A DNA stretch of 64,000 bases from Bombiscardovia asteroides_K (GCF_048001765.1 NZ_CP181447.1:1116001-1180000), one strand, 5' to 3'; counted from the stretch's first letter, positions 39,627 to 50,994 are shown. Numbers and translations: made by a program. Notes: generated from the sequence alone by a model not told the origin.

Positions 39627-40406
39627 TCAGGCCAGAGCCGATTCGGAGTCGGCACCCTCGGGCAGGTACTGGTCGTACCCGGTCTCCTCCAGGGTGTCGG
39701 CCAGCTCGGGGCCGCCGGTCTTCACAAAGCGGCCATCGGCGAAGACGTGGACGATGTCTGGCTTGATGTACTTGAGAATCCTGGTGTAGTGGGTGACCAT
39801 GAGCACGCCCATACCCGTGTTCTCCTTGGCTCTGTTGACCCCCTCGGAGACGATGCGCAGAGCGTCCACGTCCAGCCCCGAGTCGGTTTCATCCAGAATG
39901 GCGAACTTGGGCTTAAGCAGCTCCAGCTGCAGGACCTCGGCCCGCTTCTTCTCGCCGCCGGAGAAGCCCTCATTGACCGAGCGCTGTGCGAACTTGGGAT
40001 CCATGCGCAGCCGCTTCATGGCCTCATTCAGATCCTTGGTCCACTGGCGGATGGCCGGAGCCTTGCCGTCGACCTCGGTCTTGGCGGTACGGAGGAAGTT
40101 GGTCATGGACACACCCGGCACCTCGACCGGGTACTGCATGGCCAGGAAGAGCCCGGCCTTGGCCCGCTCGTCCGGGGTCATCTTGAGCAGATCCCGCCCA
40201 TCCAGCAGGGCCTGGCCCGAATCCACCTCGTACTTGGGATGTCCGGCCAGGGTGTAGGCCAGGGTGGACTTGCCCGACCCGTTGGGGCCCATGATGGCGT
40301 GTGTCTCGCCGGAGTGGACGGTCAGCGTGGCACCCTTGAGGATCTGCTTGCGACCCTCTTTCGTCTCCACTGAGACGTGCAGATCCTTGATTTCCAATGT
40401 GGACAT
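39627..40406 (-). CDS. sufC: Fe-S assembly ATPase SufC
   Basis: A 259-aa cytosolic ABC-type ATPase of the SufBCD scaffold complex. Walker A IMGPNGSGKSTL at about 37-48, the SufC-typical MTPDERAKAGLFLAMQYPVEVPGVS segment, signature FSGGEKKRAEVLQ, Walker B FAILDETDSGLD, and switch H in MVTHYTRIL. Twenty-one bp separate it from sufS and 1 bp from sufD. Confidence 0.97.
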   Translation of the reverse strand: MSTLEIKDLHVSVETKEGRKQILKGATLTVHSGETHAIMGPNGSGKSTLAYTLAGHPKYEVDSGQALLDGRDLLKMTPDERAKAGLFLAMQYPVEVPGVSMTNFLRTAKTEVDGKAPAIRQWTKDLNEAMKRLRMDPKFAQRSVNEGFSGGEKKRAEVLQLELLKPKFAILDETDSGLDVDALRIVSEGVNRAKENTGMGVLMVTHYTRILKYIKPDIVHVFADGRFVKTGGPELADTLEETGYDQYLPEGADSESALA

Positions 40407-40407
40407 G

Positions 40408-41634
40408 TCAGTTCTCCTCCAAAACGTGCTGCATCTCTTGATCCTCGCCGGCCGCCAGCCTGCGGTCGATGACCCCCATCAGGTGCCCGGAGACGCTGGG
40501 GACGTCAATCTCCTCCACCAGTTCACCGAAGAAGCCTCGAACCACCAGCTTGCGGGCCTCCTGCTCGGGAATGCCGCGGGACTGCAGGTAGAAGAGCTCC
40601 TCGTCGTCGAAACGTCCGACCGAGCTGGCATGGCCGGCCCCGATGATGTCGCCGTTCTCGATCTCCAGGTTGGGCTCGGAATCAGCGATGGCCCCGGGGG
40701 TCAGCACCAGGTTCCGGTTGAGCTCATAGGAGTCGGTTCCAGGCGCGGTCGGCTGGATGAGCGCGTTACCCACCCAGGTGGTGTGCGCGCCGATTCCGTC
40801 CAGGGCTCCCTTGTAGACCACACGGGACTTGCAGTTGGGATGGTTGTGCACCACCATGGTCCGGTGCTCCATGTGCTGACCGGGGTCGACGAAGTAGATG
40901 CCCAGCATGTTCAGGTCGCCCTGCTCGCCGCCGAAGTCCTGGTCCATGCGCAGCCGCACGACATCGCCACCCAGGCTGACTACGGAGTGACGCAGAGAGG
41001 CCTCAGCGCCCAGGTGAATGCGGTGGTTGCCTACATGCTTGCTGCCCTTGTCCCACTCCTGGATGAAGGTGGTCGACATCTGCGAATTGTCACCGATGTC
41101 GATTTCAACGCCCTCGGCCAGACGTGCCTGGCCCTGGTGCTCGACCACCAAATCGGCCTTGGTGCCAGCCTCTGCCTTGATGACCAGGTGGAAGGCATCC
41201 AGCTCAGGGCCGCCGCCATTGACACGGACCAGCACAGGCTGATCCAGAGTGCCTTTGAGGTTGACCACAGTCGCCTGTTTGCCGCTTGCCCATTCCACAG
41301 CGGCTGCTCGGTCGCTGGGCTTGAGGACGGTGCCGCAGGGGGCCTGATCCATGGGAATCTGGCTGTAGCTGACCTGATCTGTGGGCGGTTCGGACCCGTC
41401 GATCATGGAGACCGAGACCTTGGTCAGACCGCTGGGTTTGAAGACGGTGAAGAACTCCTCCATCCGGTCGATGGGGGTGAACCGCCAGTCATCCTGCTTG
41501 CGGGTGGGCATGGGGAAGTCATCAGGGTTGAAGGAACGTGGCTCCTTGTCGGCGCTGGACGGCATCGTAGCCGGGAAAGCATAGGGATCCTTGGGATCCG
41601 CATGCGGAATGGTTATTTCGCTGTTCTGTGACAT
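40408..41634 (-). CDS. sufD: Fe-S assembly scaffold subunit SufD
   Basis: A 408-aa beta-helix protein, paralogue of SufB, forming the SufBC2D scaffold. The C-terminal half is conserved: QGDLNMLGIYFVDPGQHMEHRTMVVHNHPNCKSRVVYKGAL and ENGDIIGAGHASSVGRFDDEELFYLQSRGIPEQEARKLVVRGFFGE. The start overlaps the last base of sufB and the stop lies 1 bp before sufC. Confidence 0.95.
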   Translation of the reverse strand: MSQNSEITIPHADPKDPYAFPATMPSSADKEPRSFNPDDFPMPTRKQDDWRFTPIDRMEEFFTVFKPSGLTKVSVSMIDGSEPPTDQVSYSQIPMDQAPCGTVLKPSDRAAAVEWASGKQATVVNLKGTLDQPVLVRVNGGGPELDAFHLVIKAEAGTKADLVVEHQGQARLAEGVEIDIGDNSQMSTTFIQEWDKGSKHVGNHRIHLGAEASLRHSVVSLGGDVVRLRMDQDFGGEQGDLNMLGIYFVDPGQHMEHRTMVVHNHPNCKSRVVYKGALDGIGAHTTWVGNALIQPTAPGTDSYELNRNLVLTPGAIADSEPNLEIENGDIIGAGHASSVGRFDDEELFYLQSRGIPEQEARKLVVRGFFGELVEEIDVPSVSGHLMGVIDRRLAAGEDQEMQHVLEEN

Positions 41635-43133
41635 CAGCCTACCGAACCCTCCATCTGCAATTCGACCAAGCGGTTGAGCTCCAACGCGTACTCCATGGGC
41701 AGCTGCCGGGAGATGGGCTCTACGAACCCGCGTACGATCATGCCCATGGCCTCCTTCTCTTCGAGGCCGCGGCTCATCAGGTAGAAGAGCTGGTCCTCGG
41801 ATACCTTGGAGACGGTGGCCTCGTGGGCCATGGAGACGTCGTCCTCACGAACATCCACATGCGGGTAGGTGTCCGAACGGGAGTAGTCGTCCACCAGCAG
41901 GGCGTCGCAGACCACCGAGGAGGAGGACTTCTCAGCCCCCTTGATGATCTTGACCAGGCCTCGGTATGCGGCCCTTCCCCCGTTGCGGGAGATTGACTTG
42001 GAGACGATGGTGGAGGATGTGTGGGGTGCCAGGTGGATCATCTTGGCCCCTGTGTCCTGGTACTGTCCCTTGCCGGCGAAGCCCAGGGAGAGGGTCTCGG
42101 CCTTGGCGTATGGCTCGGCCAGGATGCAGGCGGGGTACTTCATGGTGGCCTTGGACCCGATGTTGCCGTCCACCCATTCCATGGTGCCGCCCTCGCGCAC
42201 ATAGGCACGCTGGGTGACCAGGTTGTAGACGTTGTTGGACCAGTTCTGGACCGTGGTGTAGCGCACACGAGCATGAGGCTCTACCACGATCTCCACGTTG
42301 GCCGCATGCAGGGAATCGGTGGAGTAGATGGGGGCCGTGCAGCCCTCCACATAATGGACGTAGGAACCCTCGTCGGCGATGATCAGCGTGCGCTCGAACT
42401 GGCCCATATTGGGCGTGTTGATGCGGAAGTAGGCCTGCAGGGGGATGTCCACATGGACCCCCTTGGGCACATAGACGAAGGATCCGCCCGACCAGGCCGC
42501 CGTGTTCAGCGCGGCGAACTTGTTGTCATCCGGAGGAATGACCGTGGCGAAGTATTTGCGGAAGAGGTCCGGGTACTCCTTGAGAGCCGTGTCAGTATCC
42601 AGGAAGATGACCCCCTGCTTGCGCAGATCGTCGCGGATGGAGTTGTAAATGACCTCGGACTCGTACTGGGCGGCCACGCCGGAGACCAGCCGCTTCTTCT
42701 CGGCCTCGGGGATGCCCAGCCGGTCATAAGTGGTGCGGATGTCATCGGGTAGGTCCTTCCAGTCCTTGGCCTGCTCCTTCAGAGGCTTGACGTAGTACTT
42801 GAAGTCGTCGGCATCGAACCCGCTTAAATCCACGCCCCACTTGGGCATGGGCTTCTCCATGAAGGCCCGATAGCCCTTGAGGCGCATCTGCAGCATCCAG
42901 TCAGGCTCGCCCTTGTCGGCCGAGATGGCCCGGACCACATCCTCGTCAATGCCCTTGTGGGCGTTGCGACCGGCATCGTCGGAGTCGTGCCAGCCATAGG
43001 TATAGTCACCGAACTCGGAGATGATCTGGTCATCTTTTTTGATTTTCTCTTCATTGACGCGGGAGCGGTCGGCCACGTATTGGCTCATTTCCACATCCCG
43101 CGATGTGTCTGTCCGCTGCGAGGTGCTGTCCAC
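41634..43133 (-). CDS. sufB: Fe-S assembly scaffold subunit SufB
   Basis: Main Fe-S scaffold, 499 aa. Landmarks: FDTALKEYPDLFRKYFATVIPPDDNKFAALNTAAWSGGSFVYVPKGVHVDIPLQAYF, the EGCTAPIYSTDSLHAANVEI segment, and the C-terminal MSRGLEEKEAMGMIVRGFVEPI. Begins with GTG at 43133, supported by GGAGGT 9 bp upstream; an in-frame ATG 45 bp on would drop part of the N-terminus. First gene of the SUF operon; its leader holds the hairpin at 43158-43178. Confidence 0.97.
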   Translation of the reverse strand: MDSTSQRTDTSRDVEMSQYVADRSRVNEEKIKKDDQIISEFGDYTYGWHDSDDAGRNAHKGIDEDVVRAISADKGEPDWMLQMRLKGYRAFMEKPMPKWGVDLSGFDADDFKYYVKPLKEQAKDWKDLPDDIRTTYDRLGIPEAEKKRLVSGVAAQYESEVIYNSIRDDLRKQGVIFLDTDTALKEYPDLFRKYFATVIPPDDNKFAALNTAAWSGGSFVYVPKGVHVDIPLQAYFRINTPNMGQFERTLIIADEGSYVHYVEGCTAPIYSTDSLHAANVEIVVEPHARVRYTTVQNWSNNVYNLVTQRAYVREGGTMEWVDGNIGSKATMKYPACILAEPYAKAETLSLGFAGKGQYQDTGAKMIHLAPHTSSTIVSKSISRNGGRAAYRGLVKIIKGAEKSSSSVVCDALLVDDYSRSDTYPHVDVREDDVSMAHEATVSKVSEDQLFYLMSRGLEEKEAMGMIVRGFVEPISRQLPMEYALELNRLVELQMEGSVG

Positions 43134-43157
43134 GAGCTGAGACCTCCTAACACACGC

Positions 43158-43178
43158 ACGGCCGCCATATGCGGCCGT
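43158..43178 (-). promoter_or_regulatory. Hairpin in the sufB leader
   Basis: Perfect 8-bp arms ACGGCCGC and GCGGCCGT with loop CATAT, ending about 25 bp before the sufB start and about 10 bp before its ribosome site. Could regulate translation of the SUF operon or be a dyad DNA target; no T run, so not a terminator. Confidence 0.5.
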
Positions 43179-43282
43179 TCACACCATTACAGGATAACCG
43201 GGACAGTAGTGAACCGCCAGACCCGGGCTTACGCTCTCTAAGGAATCCAGCCCGCCCTCTTGACAAAAGCACTGATACGGAC

Positions 43283-43319
43283 GATCGCCCGCCTCCCCAT
43301 AAGAGGGAAACGGGCGATC
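43283..43319 (-). terminator. pyrG terminator
   Basis: Arms GATCGCCCG and CGGGCGATC, 9 bp, about 30 bp after the pyrG stop. The minus-strand tail is GTCCGTATCAGTGCTTTTGTC, only moderately T-rich. Confidence 0.6.
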
Positions 43320-43349
43320 TTAGTCAACGTTTTTGAAAACGAATCGACC

Positions 43350-45014
<1,665 letters not shown>

Positions 45015-45079
45015 GGAACTTCAGCCTATCAGGCAGGAACGACCAGAAAGCTGCCAACACTCGAGGAGGAGGGACGAAT

Positions 45080-47623
45080 TCAGACACGCTTCAGACGCAG
45101 GTGGTCGGCCAGGTAGCGGCCGGTCACCGAATCCGGGTTGCGGGCCACTGATTCAGGGTCACCCTGGGCCACGATTCTTCCGCCACGATCGCCACCGCCC
45201 GGGCCCATGTCGACCACATGGTCGGCGTTGGCAATCATGTCCAGATCGTGCTCGATGAAAATCACCGTGGCCCCCTTGCTGACCAGGCGCTCCAGCACTC
45301 CGATCAGGACGCGCACATCCAAGGGATGCAGGCCGGTGGTGGGCTCGTCCAGGACGAACATGGAGCCATTCTGCCTGCGGCCCAGCTCGTTGGACAGCTT
45401 CAGACGCTGGGCCTCCCCGCCAGACAGGGAGGGGGTGTCCTCCCCCAGGGTCAGGTAGTCCAGGCCCAGGTCCTTCAGTGTCTGCAGGCCTCGGCGGATG
45501 GCCGTGTACTCGCGGCCCTGCGCGAAGACCTCCAGGGCCCGGCCCACCTCCATGGCCAGCAGATCGGGCAGGCTCATCGGCTCCGGGTGTGCCGGCGTGG
45601 ACAGACGGTAGTGCTCGGCCTCCGGACGGTATCGACGACCATGGCAACTGGGGCAGGTGATGGGGATGTCCGGCAGGAACTGCACATCCAGGCTGATCTG
45701 GCCGGTGCCGTCGCACTGGGGGCAGCGCAGCGATCCTGTGTTGTAGGAGAAAGCCGAGATGCCCAGCTTCTCCCTTTTCGCCTGGTCAGTGGCCGCGAAG
45801 AGGCGGCGCAGCCGGTCCATGAGCCCCGAGTAGGTGGCCACCGTGGAGCGCACGTTGATGCCAATGGGCGAGGAGTCCACCAGGCGAACCCTGTCGATGC
45901 CGGCCGGGTCCAGACTGTGCACATGCTTGGGCATGGGGTCGCCCTGGATGCGGGCCTGCAGGGCCGGGACCAGGGACTCCAGGATCATGGTGGTCTTGCC
46001 GGATCCGGATACGCCGGTCACTGCCGTCATGCACCCTCGAGGAATGGCCAGGTCCAGAGGATGGACCGTGTGAATGGGTCCTGACTGCATGCGGATCCAC
46101 TCATCCTCTGCAGGCATGGGATGTCGATCGCGCACCAGTACAGGCTCGCGTCCATCCAGAAAACCTGCGATGCGCGAGTCCGGGGCTGCAGCGATCCGCT
46201 CAGGGGAACCCTGGGACAGAATCCTGCCGCCGCGCTCCCCAGCTCCGGGACCCATTTCGATCAGATAATCGGCTGATTCCAGAACCTTGACGTCGTGGTC
46301 TACGAAAACCACCGAATTGCCGTCGGCCAGCAGATCGCGCATGACCCCTATCAGCCCCTCCAGGTTGGCAGGATGCAGGCCTGTCGAGGGCTCGTCCAGC
46401 ACATAGAGCACGCCTGTGGTCTCATTGCGCACGGCCCTGGCCAGTTGGGCCCGCTGTCGCTCGCCTGTGGACAGGGAGGCGCTGGAACGGTCCAGGGTCA
46501 GATAGCTCAGTCCCAATTGGATCAACCGTCTGCCCATCTCGTCCAGCGTCTTGCAGAGGGCCAAAGCCATGGGCCGCATTGGTTCGGGCAACGTGGGCGG
46601 CAGCTTCCGACCCCAGTCCAGCACCTTATCCAGGGGCCAGGAGGTGACCTCGGCCAGGTTGTCACCGTTAATCTCGGGCATACGCGCCCGCTTGTTGAGC
46701 CGGGTGCCCTTGCAGTCCGGGCAGGTCCGTTCGGTAAGGAACTTGGCCACCTTGGCCAGGCGCTTGTCGTCGTTGGCCCTCTTGAGCTCCTCGGTCACGG
46801 TCAGCCGTGCGTTGCGGAAGGTGAAGTCCAGCTCGTGGACACCCTTGATTGAAGTAATGGTGATGTGCTTCTTCTCGGCCGGCCCCTCGAAGACGATCTT
46901 CCGCTCCCGATCGGTCAGATCCCGCCAGGGCACGTCGGTGCGGACTCCGAACTCACGCACGATGTCGGGCTGGACGTTGAAGCCGAAGGTCCGCCAGGGC
47001 ACGACGGCCCCCTGGTCGATGGTCAGGCTGTCGTCGGGAACCAAGGTGGCATCGTCCACCTCGCGCACGGTCCCGGTCCCCTGGCAGGTGGGGCAGGCCC
47101 CAAGAGAGTTGAAGGCCAGCTCCTCGGCGCTGGGAGGCTCCACTTTAGCGCCACAGACCGGGCAGGTGATGGGCATCTCAGCCGCCACTGCCAGGGTGGG
47201 CTCCTGGCGATGGCCATTGGGGCAGACATGGCTGGACAGCCGGGAGAACATCAGCCTGAGCACGTTGAGCAGTTCGGTGGCGGTGCCGAAGGTGGAACGC
47301 ATGCCACCAACTCCGGGCCGTTGACGCAGAGCCAAAGCCGGCGGCAGGAAACGCACCGAGTCAACCTGGGGGCGCTGGGCCTGGGTCATCCGCCTCCTGG
47401 TGTAGGTGGACAGGGATTCCAGGTAGCGGCGGGAACCCTCGGCATAGAGGACCCCCAGAGCCAGGGAGGACTTGCCGGAGCCCGAGACCCCGGCGATGCC
47501 CACCAGGCGATTCAAAGGAATGTCGACATCCAGGTCGCGCAGGTTGTGGACCCTGGCGCCGCGGACAAGGATGGCCTTGGGCGGTGCGGGGAGTTTCCTG
47601 CCGGTCTCCCCGCCCTCGCTCAT
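45080..47623 (-). CDS. UvrA2-like ABC ATPase
   Basis: An 847-aa UvrA paralogue. Two ABC domains: Walker A GVSGSGKSSL at 45-54 and GVSGSGKTTM near 538; signatures LSTGERQRAQLARA and LSGGEAQRLKL; zinc module CPVCGAKV, CPTCQGTG, CPDCKGTR. It is about 100 residues shorter than UvrA and the segment right after RYLESLSTYTRR moves quickly to the signature region, as in UvrA2 proteins that lack the UvrB-binding domain. Start is the ATG overlapping the aroQ stop (ATGA); the frame continues upstream inside aroQ but is not coding. Likely a DNA-lesion or drug-tolerance protein, not classical UvrA. Confidence 0.88.
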   Translation of the reverse strand: MSEGGETGRKLPAPPKAILVRGARVHNLRDLDVDIPLNRLVGIAGVSGSGKSSLALGVLYAEGSRRYLESLSTYTRRRMTQAQRPQVDSVRFLPPALALRQRPGVGGMRSTFGTATELLNVLRLMFSRLSSHVCPNGHRQEPTLAVAAEMPITCPVCGAKVEPPSAEELAFNSLGACPTCQGTGTVREVDDATLVPDDSLTIDQGAVVPWRTFGFNVQPDIVREFGVRTDVPWRDLTDRERKIVFEGPAEKKHITITSIKGVHELDFTFRNARLTVTEELKRANDDKRLAKVAKFLTERTCPDCKGTRLNKRARMPEINGDNLAEVTSWPLDKVLDWGRKLPPTLPEPMRPMALALCKTLDEMGRRLIQLGLSYLTLDRSSASLSTGERQRAQLARAVRNETTGVLYVLDEPSTGLHPANLEGLIGVMRDLLADGNSVVFVDHDVKVLESADYLIEMGPGAGERGGRILSQGSPERIAAAPDSRIAGFLDGREPVLVRDRHPMPAEDEWIRMQSGPIHTVHPLDLAIPRGCMTAVTGVSGSGKTTMILESLVPALQARIQGDPMPKHVHSLDPAGIDRVRLVDSSPIGINVRSTVATYSGLMDRLRRLFAATDQAKREKLGISAFSYNTGSLRCPQCDGTGQISLDVQFLPDIPITCPSCHGRRYRPEAEHYRLSTPAHPEPMSLPDLLAMEVGRALEVFAQGREYTAIRRGLQTLKDLGLDYLTLGEDTPSLSGGEAQRLKLSNELGRRQNGSMFVLDEPTTGLHPLDVRVLIGVLERLVSKGATVIFIEHDLDMIANADHVVDMGPGGGDRGGRIVAQGDPESVARNPDSVTGRYLADHLRLKRV

Positions 47624-48090
47624 GCGGTCTCCAGCAGGTGGGCCACAGCCTCCAGGGCCAGCCGGTAGCCGTAGAAACCCATGCCGGTGATGGTTCCGGT
47701 GGCCACTGGCGAAATGACACTGCGCCGACGGAAGGCCTCTCTGGACGAGGGATTGGAGATATGGACCTCCATCAGCGGCAGCCCTGCCTGGGTGACCTGG
47801 ACGGCGGCATCGGCAAGTCCGTAGCTGTAGTGGGTGAAGGCGGCGGGGTTGAGCACCACTGCGCTGCCCTGGTCCACGGCCTGATGCATCCAACCGATGA
47901 CCTGGCCTTCGTCGTCCGATTGCAAAACCTGAACATCCAAACCCAGCTGCTGACCCCAGTCTTCGCAGTCACGGGTCAGCGTCGCCAGATCCTGACGACC
48001 GTAGACATCAGGGTCACGCACACCCAGCCGACCCAGGTTGGGTCCGTTGACCACCAGCACCGTCTGCCTGCCCTTTTCGGCATCCGCCAT
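47620..48090 (-). CDS. aroQ: 3-dehydroquinate dehydratase, type II
   Basis: A 156-aa shikimate-pathway enzyme forming 3-dehydroshikimate. VLVVNGPNLGRLGVRDPDVYG contains the flexible lid with Arg and Tyr; VVLNPAAFTHYSYGLADA carries the conserved NP and His; LMEVHISNPSSREAFRR is the dodecamer-type active site. Between aroKB (3 bp) and uvrA2 (4-bp overlap). Confidence 0.97.
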   Translation of the reverse strand: MADAEKGRQTVLVVNGPNLGRLGVRDPDVYGRQDLATLTRDCEDWGQQLGLDVQVLQSDDEGQVIGWMHQAVDQGSAVVLNPAAFTHYSYGLADAAVQVTQAGLPLMEVHISNPSSREAFRRRSVISPVATGTITGMGFYGYRLALEAVAHLLETA

Positions 48091-48093
48091 CTG

Positions 48094-49725
48094 TCATTCC
48101 TCCTTGCGTATGGCCTGGAAGGCCTCCTTGAGCGCCGAGACCGGCGGGTCGTCCAGGTGGGTGGGTTTGCCCAAACCATCAAGAATGATAAACCGCAACT
48201 TGTTGCCACGGGCCTTTTTGTCCCGATGCATGAGGGCGAGCACCTGGTCGAAGTCCCCGCCATTCCACCAGGTTCGCAGGCCCAAGGAGGAAAGAAGCCG
48301 CCGGTGGTAGTCGACCGCCTCCTGATCCAGATGGCCCGTGATCCTGGCCAGCTCGGCTGCAAAGATCATGCCCACAGACACGGCCTGACCATGCCGCCAG
48401 GTGAAATGTTCGATTTTCTCGATGGCGTGGCCCAGGGTGTGCCCATAGTTGAGAAACTCCCGCAGGCCGGACTCCTTGAGGTCCACCGAGACATGCCGGG
48501 CCTTGACCTCGACGGTGCGTTCGATCAGATCCTGAACCACCGTTCCCAGCCACTGGTCAGACTCCTGTCCGTCGAAGGAGCGAAGGGACTCGGCGCGCTC
48601 CTCCAGCTCACGCAGGATGCCGCCGTCCATGATGAAACCGGACTTGGCCACCTCGCCCAGTCCCTCTACAAAGATCTCATTGGGCAGGGTCCGCAGGGTC
48701 CGCAGATCAGCCAGGACGCCAGCAGGGGTATAGAAGCTGCCGACCAGATTCTTGCCCTGCTCCAGGTTGATACCGGTTTTTCCTCCGGTGGAGGCGTCTA
48801 CCATGGCCAGCAGGGAGGTGGGGCAATTCACATAGCGGATGCCCCGCATCCAAGTGGCGGCGATGAACCCGGCTTGGTCTGTGGCCGCTCCCCCGCCCAG
48901 TCCCACAACCGCGTCGGAACGGGTGAAGCCCTCGGTAGCCAGGCGCTCCCAGATTCCTTGGCTGACCTGGATGGTCTTGCCGGCCTCCGCATCCGGAATG
49001 GTCAGATCCACCACCTGATACCCGGCCTGGCGAAGCAGGGCCCGGGCATGGTCGGAATGGCGTTGGACCGGCTGGGTGTGAATCAGGGCGACCCTCATCG
49101 TCTGATCGCCAAGCAACTCATGCAGTCGCCCGGTCACCCCTGCGCCGATTCTCACATCGTAGGGGTCGGGACCGCTGACGTGAACCACACGCTCAGTCAA
49201 TGCATCGGCCAGCCGTCGAGCCAGAGCGCGAGGGGTGGTGTTCCTGGATTTGAGGGTGATGGTGGCCAGCTCCTGGTAGACGCTGCGACGCTCGCGGTAG
49301 AGGGCCATCCAGCGTTCCGATGCGCCCCCTCGAAGAAGGGGGCGATGATCCGACCGAGCCGCCCGGCTGACCCCTTCCTCGGGGTCGATCTGCAGGTAGA
49401 CCACAGCACCGCCTGCCCGCCGATAATCCTGCAGCGCCTGGAAGACCCCGGTGCTCATGGGAGCCCCTCCCCCCAGGGAGAGGATGCCGCCGGGAAAGTC
49501 CTTCAAAAGGTCCAGGACCGCCCGTGTCTCCATGTCACGGAAAGCCTGCTCGCCTTGAGTGTCGAAGATCTCGCTGACCGATTGGCCTGCCTCTTCCTCG
49601 ATGCACTGGTCCGTATCCCGGAAGGGCGCCTTGATCAGGGCGGCCGTCTCCTTGCCCAGACGGGTTTTGCCCGCACCGGGCATGCCGATGACGATGGCCT
49701 TGGGCATGCTGCTGCTTTCAATCAT
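48094..49725 (-). CDS. aroKB: Bifunctional shikimate kinase/3-dehydroquinate synthase
   Basis: A 543-aa fusion. Residues 1 to about 170 are shikimate kinase (Walker A GMPGAGKT at 14-21; shikimate-binding DTDQCIEEEAGQ; GGGAPMSTGV; RPLLRGG). Residues about 190-543 are dehydroquinate synthase (DAVVGLGGGAATDQAGFIAATWMRGIRYV; VDASTGGKTGINLEQGKNLVGSFY; LNYGHTLGHAIEK with zinc His). The AroK-AroB order is typical of bifidobacteria. Between aroC and aroQ, so three chorismate-route enzymes, including the fusion, are co-transcribed. Confidence 0.96.
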   Translation of the reverse strand: MIESSSMPKAIVIGMPGAGKTRLGKETAALIKAPFRDTDQCIEEEAGQSVSEIFDTQGEQAFRDMETRAVLDLLKDFPGGILSLGGGAPMSTGVFQALQDYRRAGGAVVYLQIDPEEGVSRAARSDHRPLLRGGASERWMALYRERRSVYQELATITLKSRNTTPRALARRLADALTERVVHVSGPDPYDVRIGAGVTGRLHELLGDQTMRVALIHTQPVQRHSDHARALLRQAGYQVVDLTIPDAEAGKTIQVSQGIWERLATEGFTRSDAVVGLGGGAATDQAGFIAATWMRGIRYVNCPTSLLAMVDASTGGKTGINLEQGKNLVGSFYTPAGVLADLRTLRTLPNEIFVEGLGEVAKSGFIMDGGILRELEERAESLRSFDGQESDQWLGTVVQDLIERTVEVKARHVSVDLKESGLREFLNYGHTLGHAIEKIEHFTWRHGQAVSVGMIFAAELARITGHLDQEAVDYHRRLLSSLGLRTWWNGGDFDQVLALMHRDKKARGNKLRFIILDGLGKPTHLDDPPVSALKEAFQAIRKEE

Positions 49726-49738
49726 GCGATTCCGCCCC

Positions 49739-50938
49739 TCACCGCAGATGCTCGGGCCAGGACTGCAGGTAGGCCTGGGCGTTGCGCCGAACCTCCTCGA
49801 GTGAGTCTCCGCCGAACTTTTCCATGGCGAATCGCGCCAAGGTCAGGTTCATCATGGCTTCGCCAATCACTGCTGCGGCAGGCACGGCGGTCACGTCGGA
49901 ACGCTGATGGATGGCCTGCGCAGGCTGACCTGTGGCCACATCCACCGTGCGCAGGGCCCGAGGAACCGAAGAGATGGGCTTCATGGCGGCCCTCACCCTG
50001 ATGGGCTGACCGTTGGAGGTGCCGCCCTCCAGACCGCCTGCATGGTTGCTGAGCCTGCGGATGGTGCCGTCCGGACCCGGCTCCATCTCGTCGTGGGCCT
50101 GTGATCCGGGGCGATCAGCCTCGCTGAATCCATCGCCGATCTCCACGCCTTTGATGGCCTGAATGCTCATAAAGGCACTGGCCAGGGCCGCATCCAGACG
50201 TCGGTCGTCCTCGACATAGGTGCCCAGTCCTGCAGGCACGCCATAGGCGATGACCTCGAAGACCCCGCCCGCGGTGTCGCCGTCCTTCTTGATCTGGTCG
50301 ATTCTGTCCATCATCCGCTTCTCGGCGTCCTTGTCCAAGGTCCTGACCGGCGAGGCGTCCAAGGCGGGTCCGTCCTCAGGGCCGGGCGTGACCTCATGCC
50401 CCTCCAGGCCGACCCCGGCTATGGAGATGACGTGGGAAACGGTCCGTATGCCCAGGGCCTGCTGCAGGAAGTCGGCGGCCACCGATCCCAGGGCCACCCG
50501 GGAGGCGGTCTCCCTGGCTGAGGAGCGTTCAAGGACCGGACGCGCATCCGTAAACCCGTACTTGCGCATGCCGGTCAGATCGGCGTGACCGGGCCTGGGC
50601 CTGGTCAGTGGGGCGTTGCGACCGGTCGCCGGGGGCTCCTGATCGGCAGGCAATTCGTCCACGCTCATGACCTGCTCCCACTTGGACCACTCCGTATTGC
50701 CTATCTCGATGGCCACCGGTGAACCTAGCGTCCGTCCATGCCTGACTCCGGTCAACAGCCGAACCTTGTCCTGTTCAAAGCCCATTCTGGCCCCACGGCC
50801 GTAGCCCAGCCGACGACGGGCCAGGGCCGATTCGATGTCCTTGGTGGACACGGCAACCCCGGCGGGCAGACCCTCCATCATGGCCACCAGGGCCTCTCCA
50901 TGGGATTCCCCTGCCGTCTGCCAGCGCAACATATTCAA
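49739..50938 (-). CDS. aroC: Chorismate synthase
   Basis: A 399-aa FMN-dependent enzyme producing chorismate from EPSP. N-terminal MLRWQTAGESHGEALVAMMEGLPAG; GRGARMGFEQDKVRLLTGVRHGRTLGSPVA; RPRPGHADLTGMRKYG; RSSARETASRVA; the C-terminal MEKFGGDSLEE. Full length. First gene of the aroC-aroKB-aroQ-uvrA2 run; the about 55 bp upstream is shared with the divergent prepilin-peptidase-like gene. Confidence 0.98.
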   Translation of the reverse strand: MNMLRWQTAGESHGEALVAMMEGLPAGVAVSTKDIESALARRRLGYGRGARMGFEQDKVRLLTGVRHGRTLGSPVAIEIGNTEWSKWEQVMSVDELPADQEPPATGRNAPLTRPRPGHADLTGMRKYGFTDARPVLERSSARETASRVALGSVAADFLQQALGIRTVSHVISIAGVGLEGHEVTPGPEDGPALDASPVRTLDKDAEKRMMDRIDQIKKDGDTAGGVFEVIAYGVPAGLGTYVEDDRRLDAALASAFMSIQAIKGVEIGDGFSEADRPGSQAHDEMEPGPDGTIRRLSNHAGGLEGGTSNGQPIRVRAAMKPISSVPRALRTVDVATGQPAQAIHQRSDVTAVPAAAVIGEAMMNLTLARFAMEKFGGDSLEEVRRNAQAYLQSWPEHLR

Positions 50939-50994
50939 GCTCCTCGTTCGTTCCTCGTTTGCCAGGTTAGGGCTACGTATGATTATCTTAGAAG

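Noticed and set aside
47584..50001. An 805-codon plus-strand open frame across aroQ, aroKB and aroC
   Set aside because: Antisense to three recognised genes and without any family signature.
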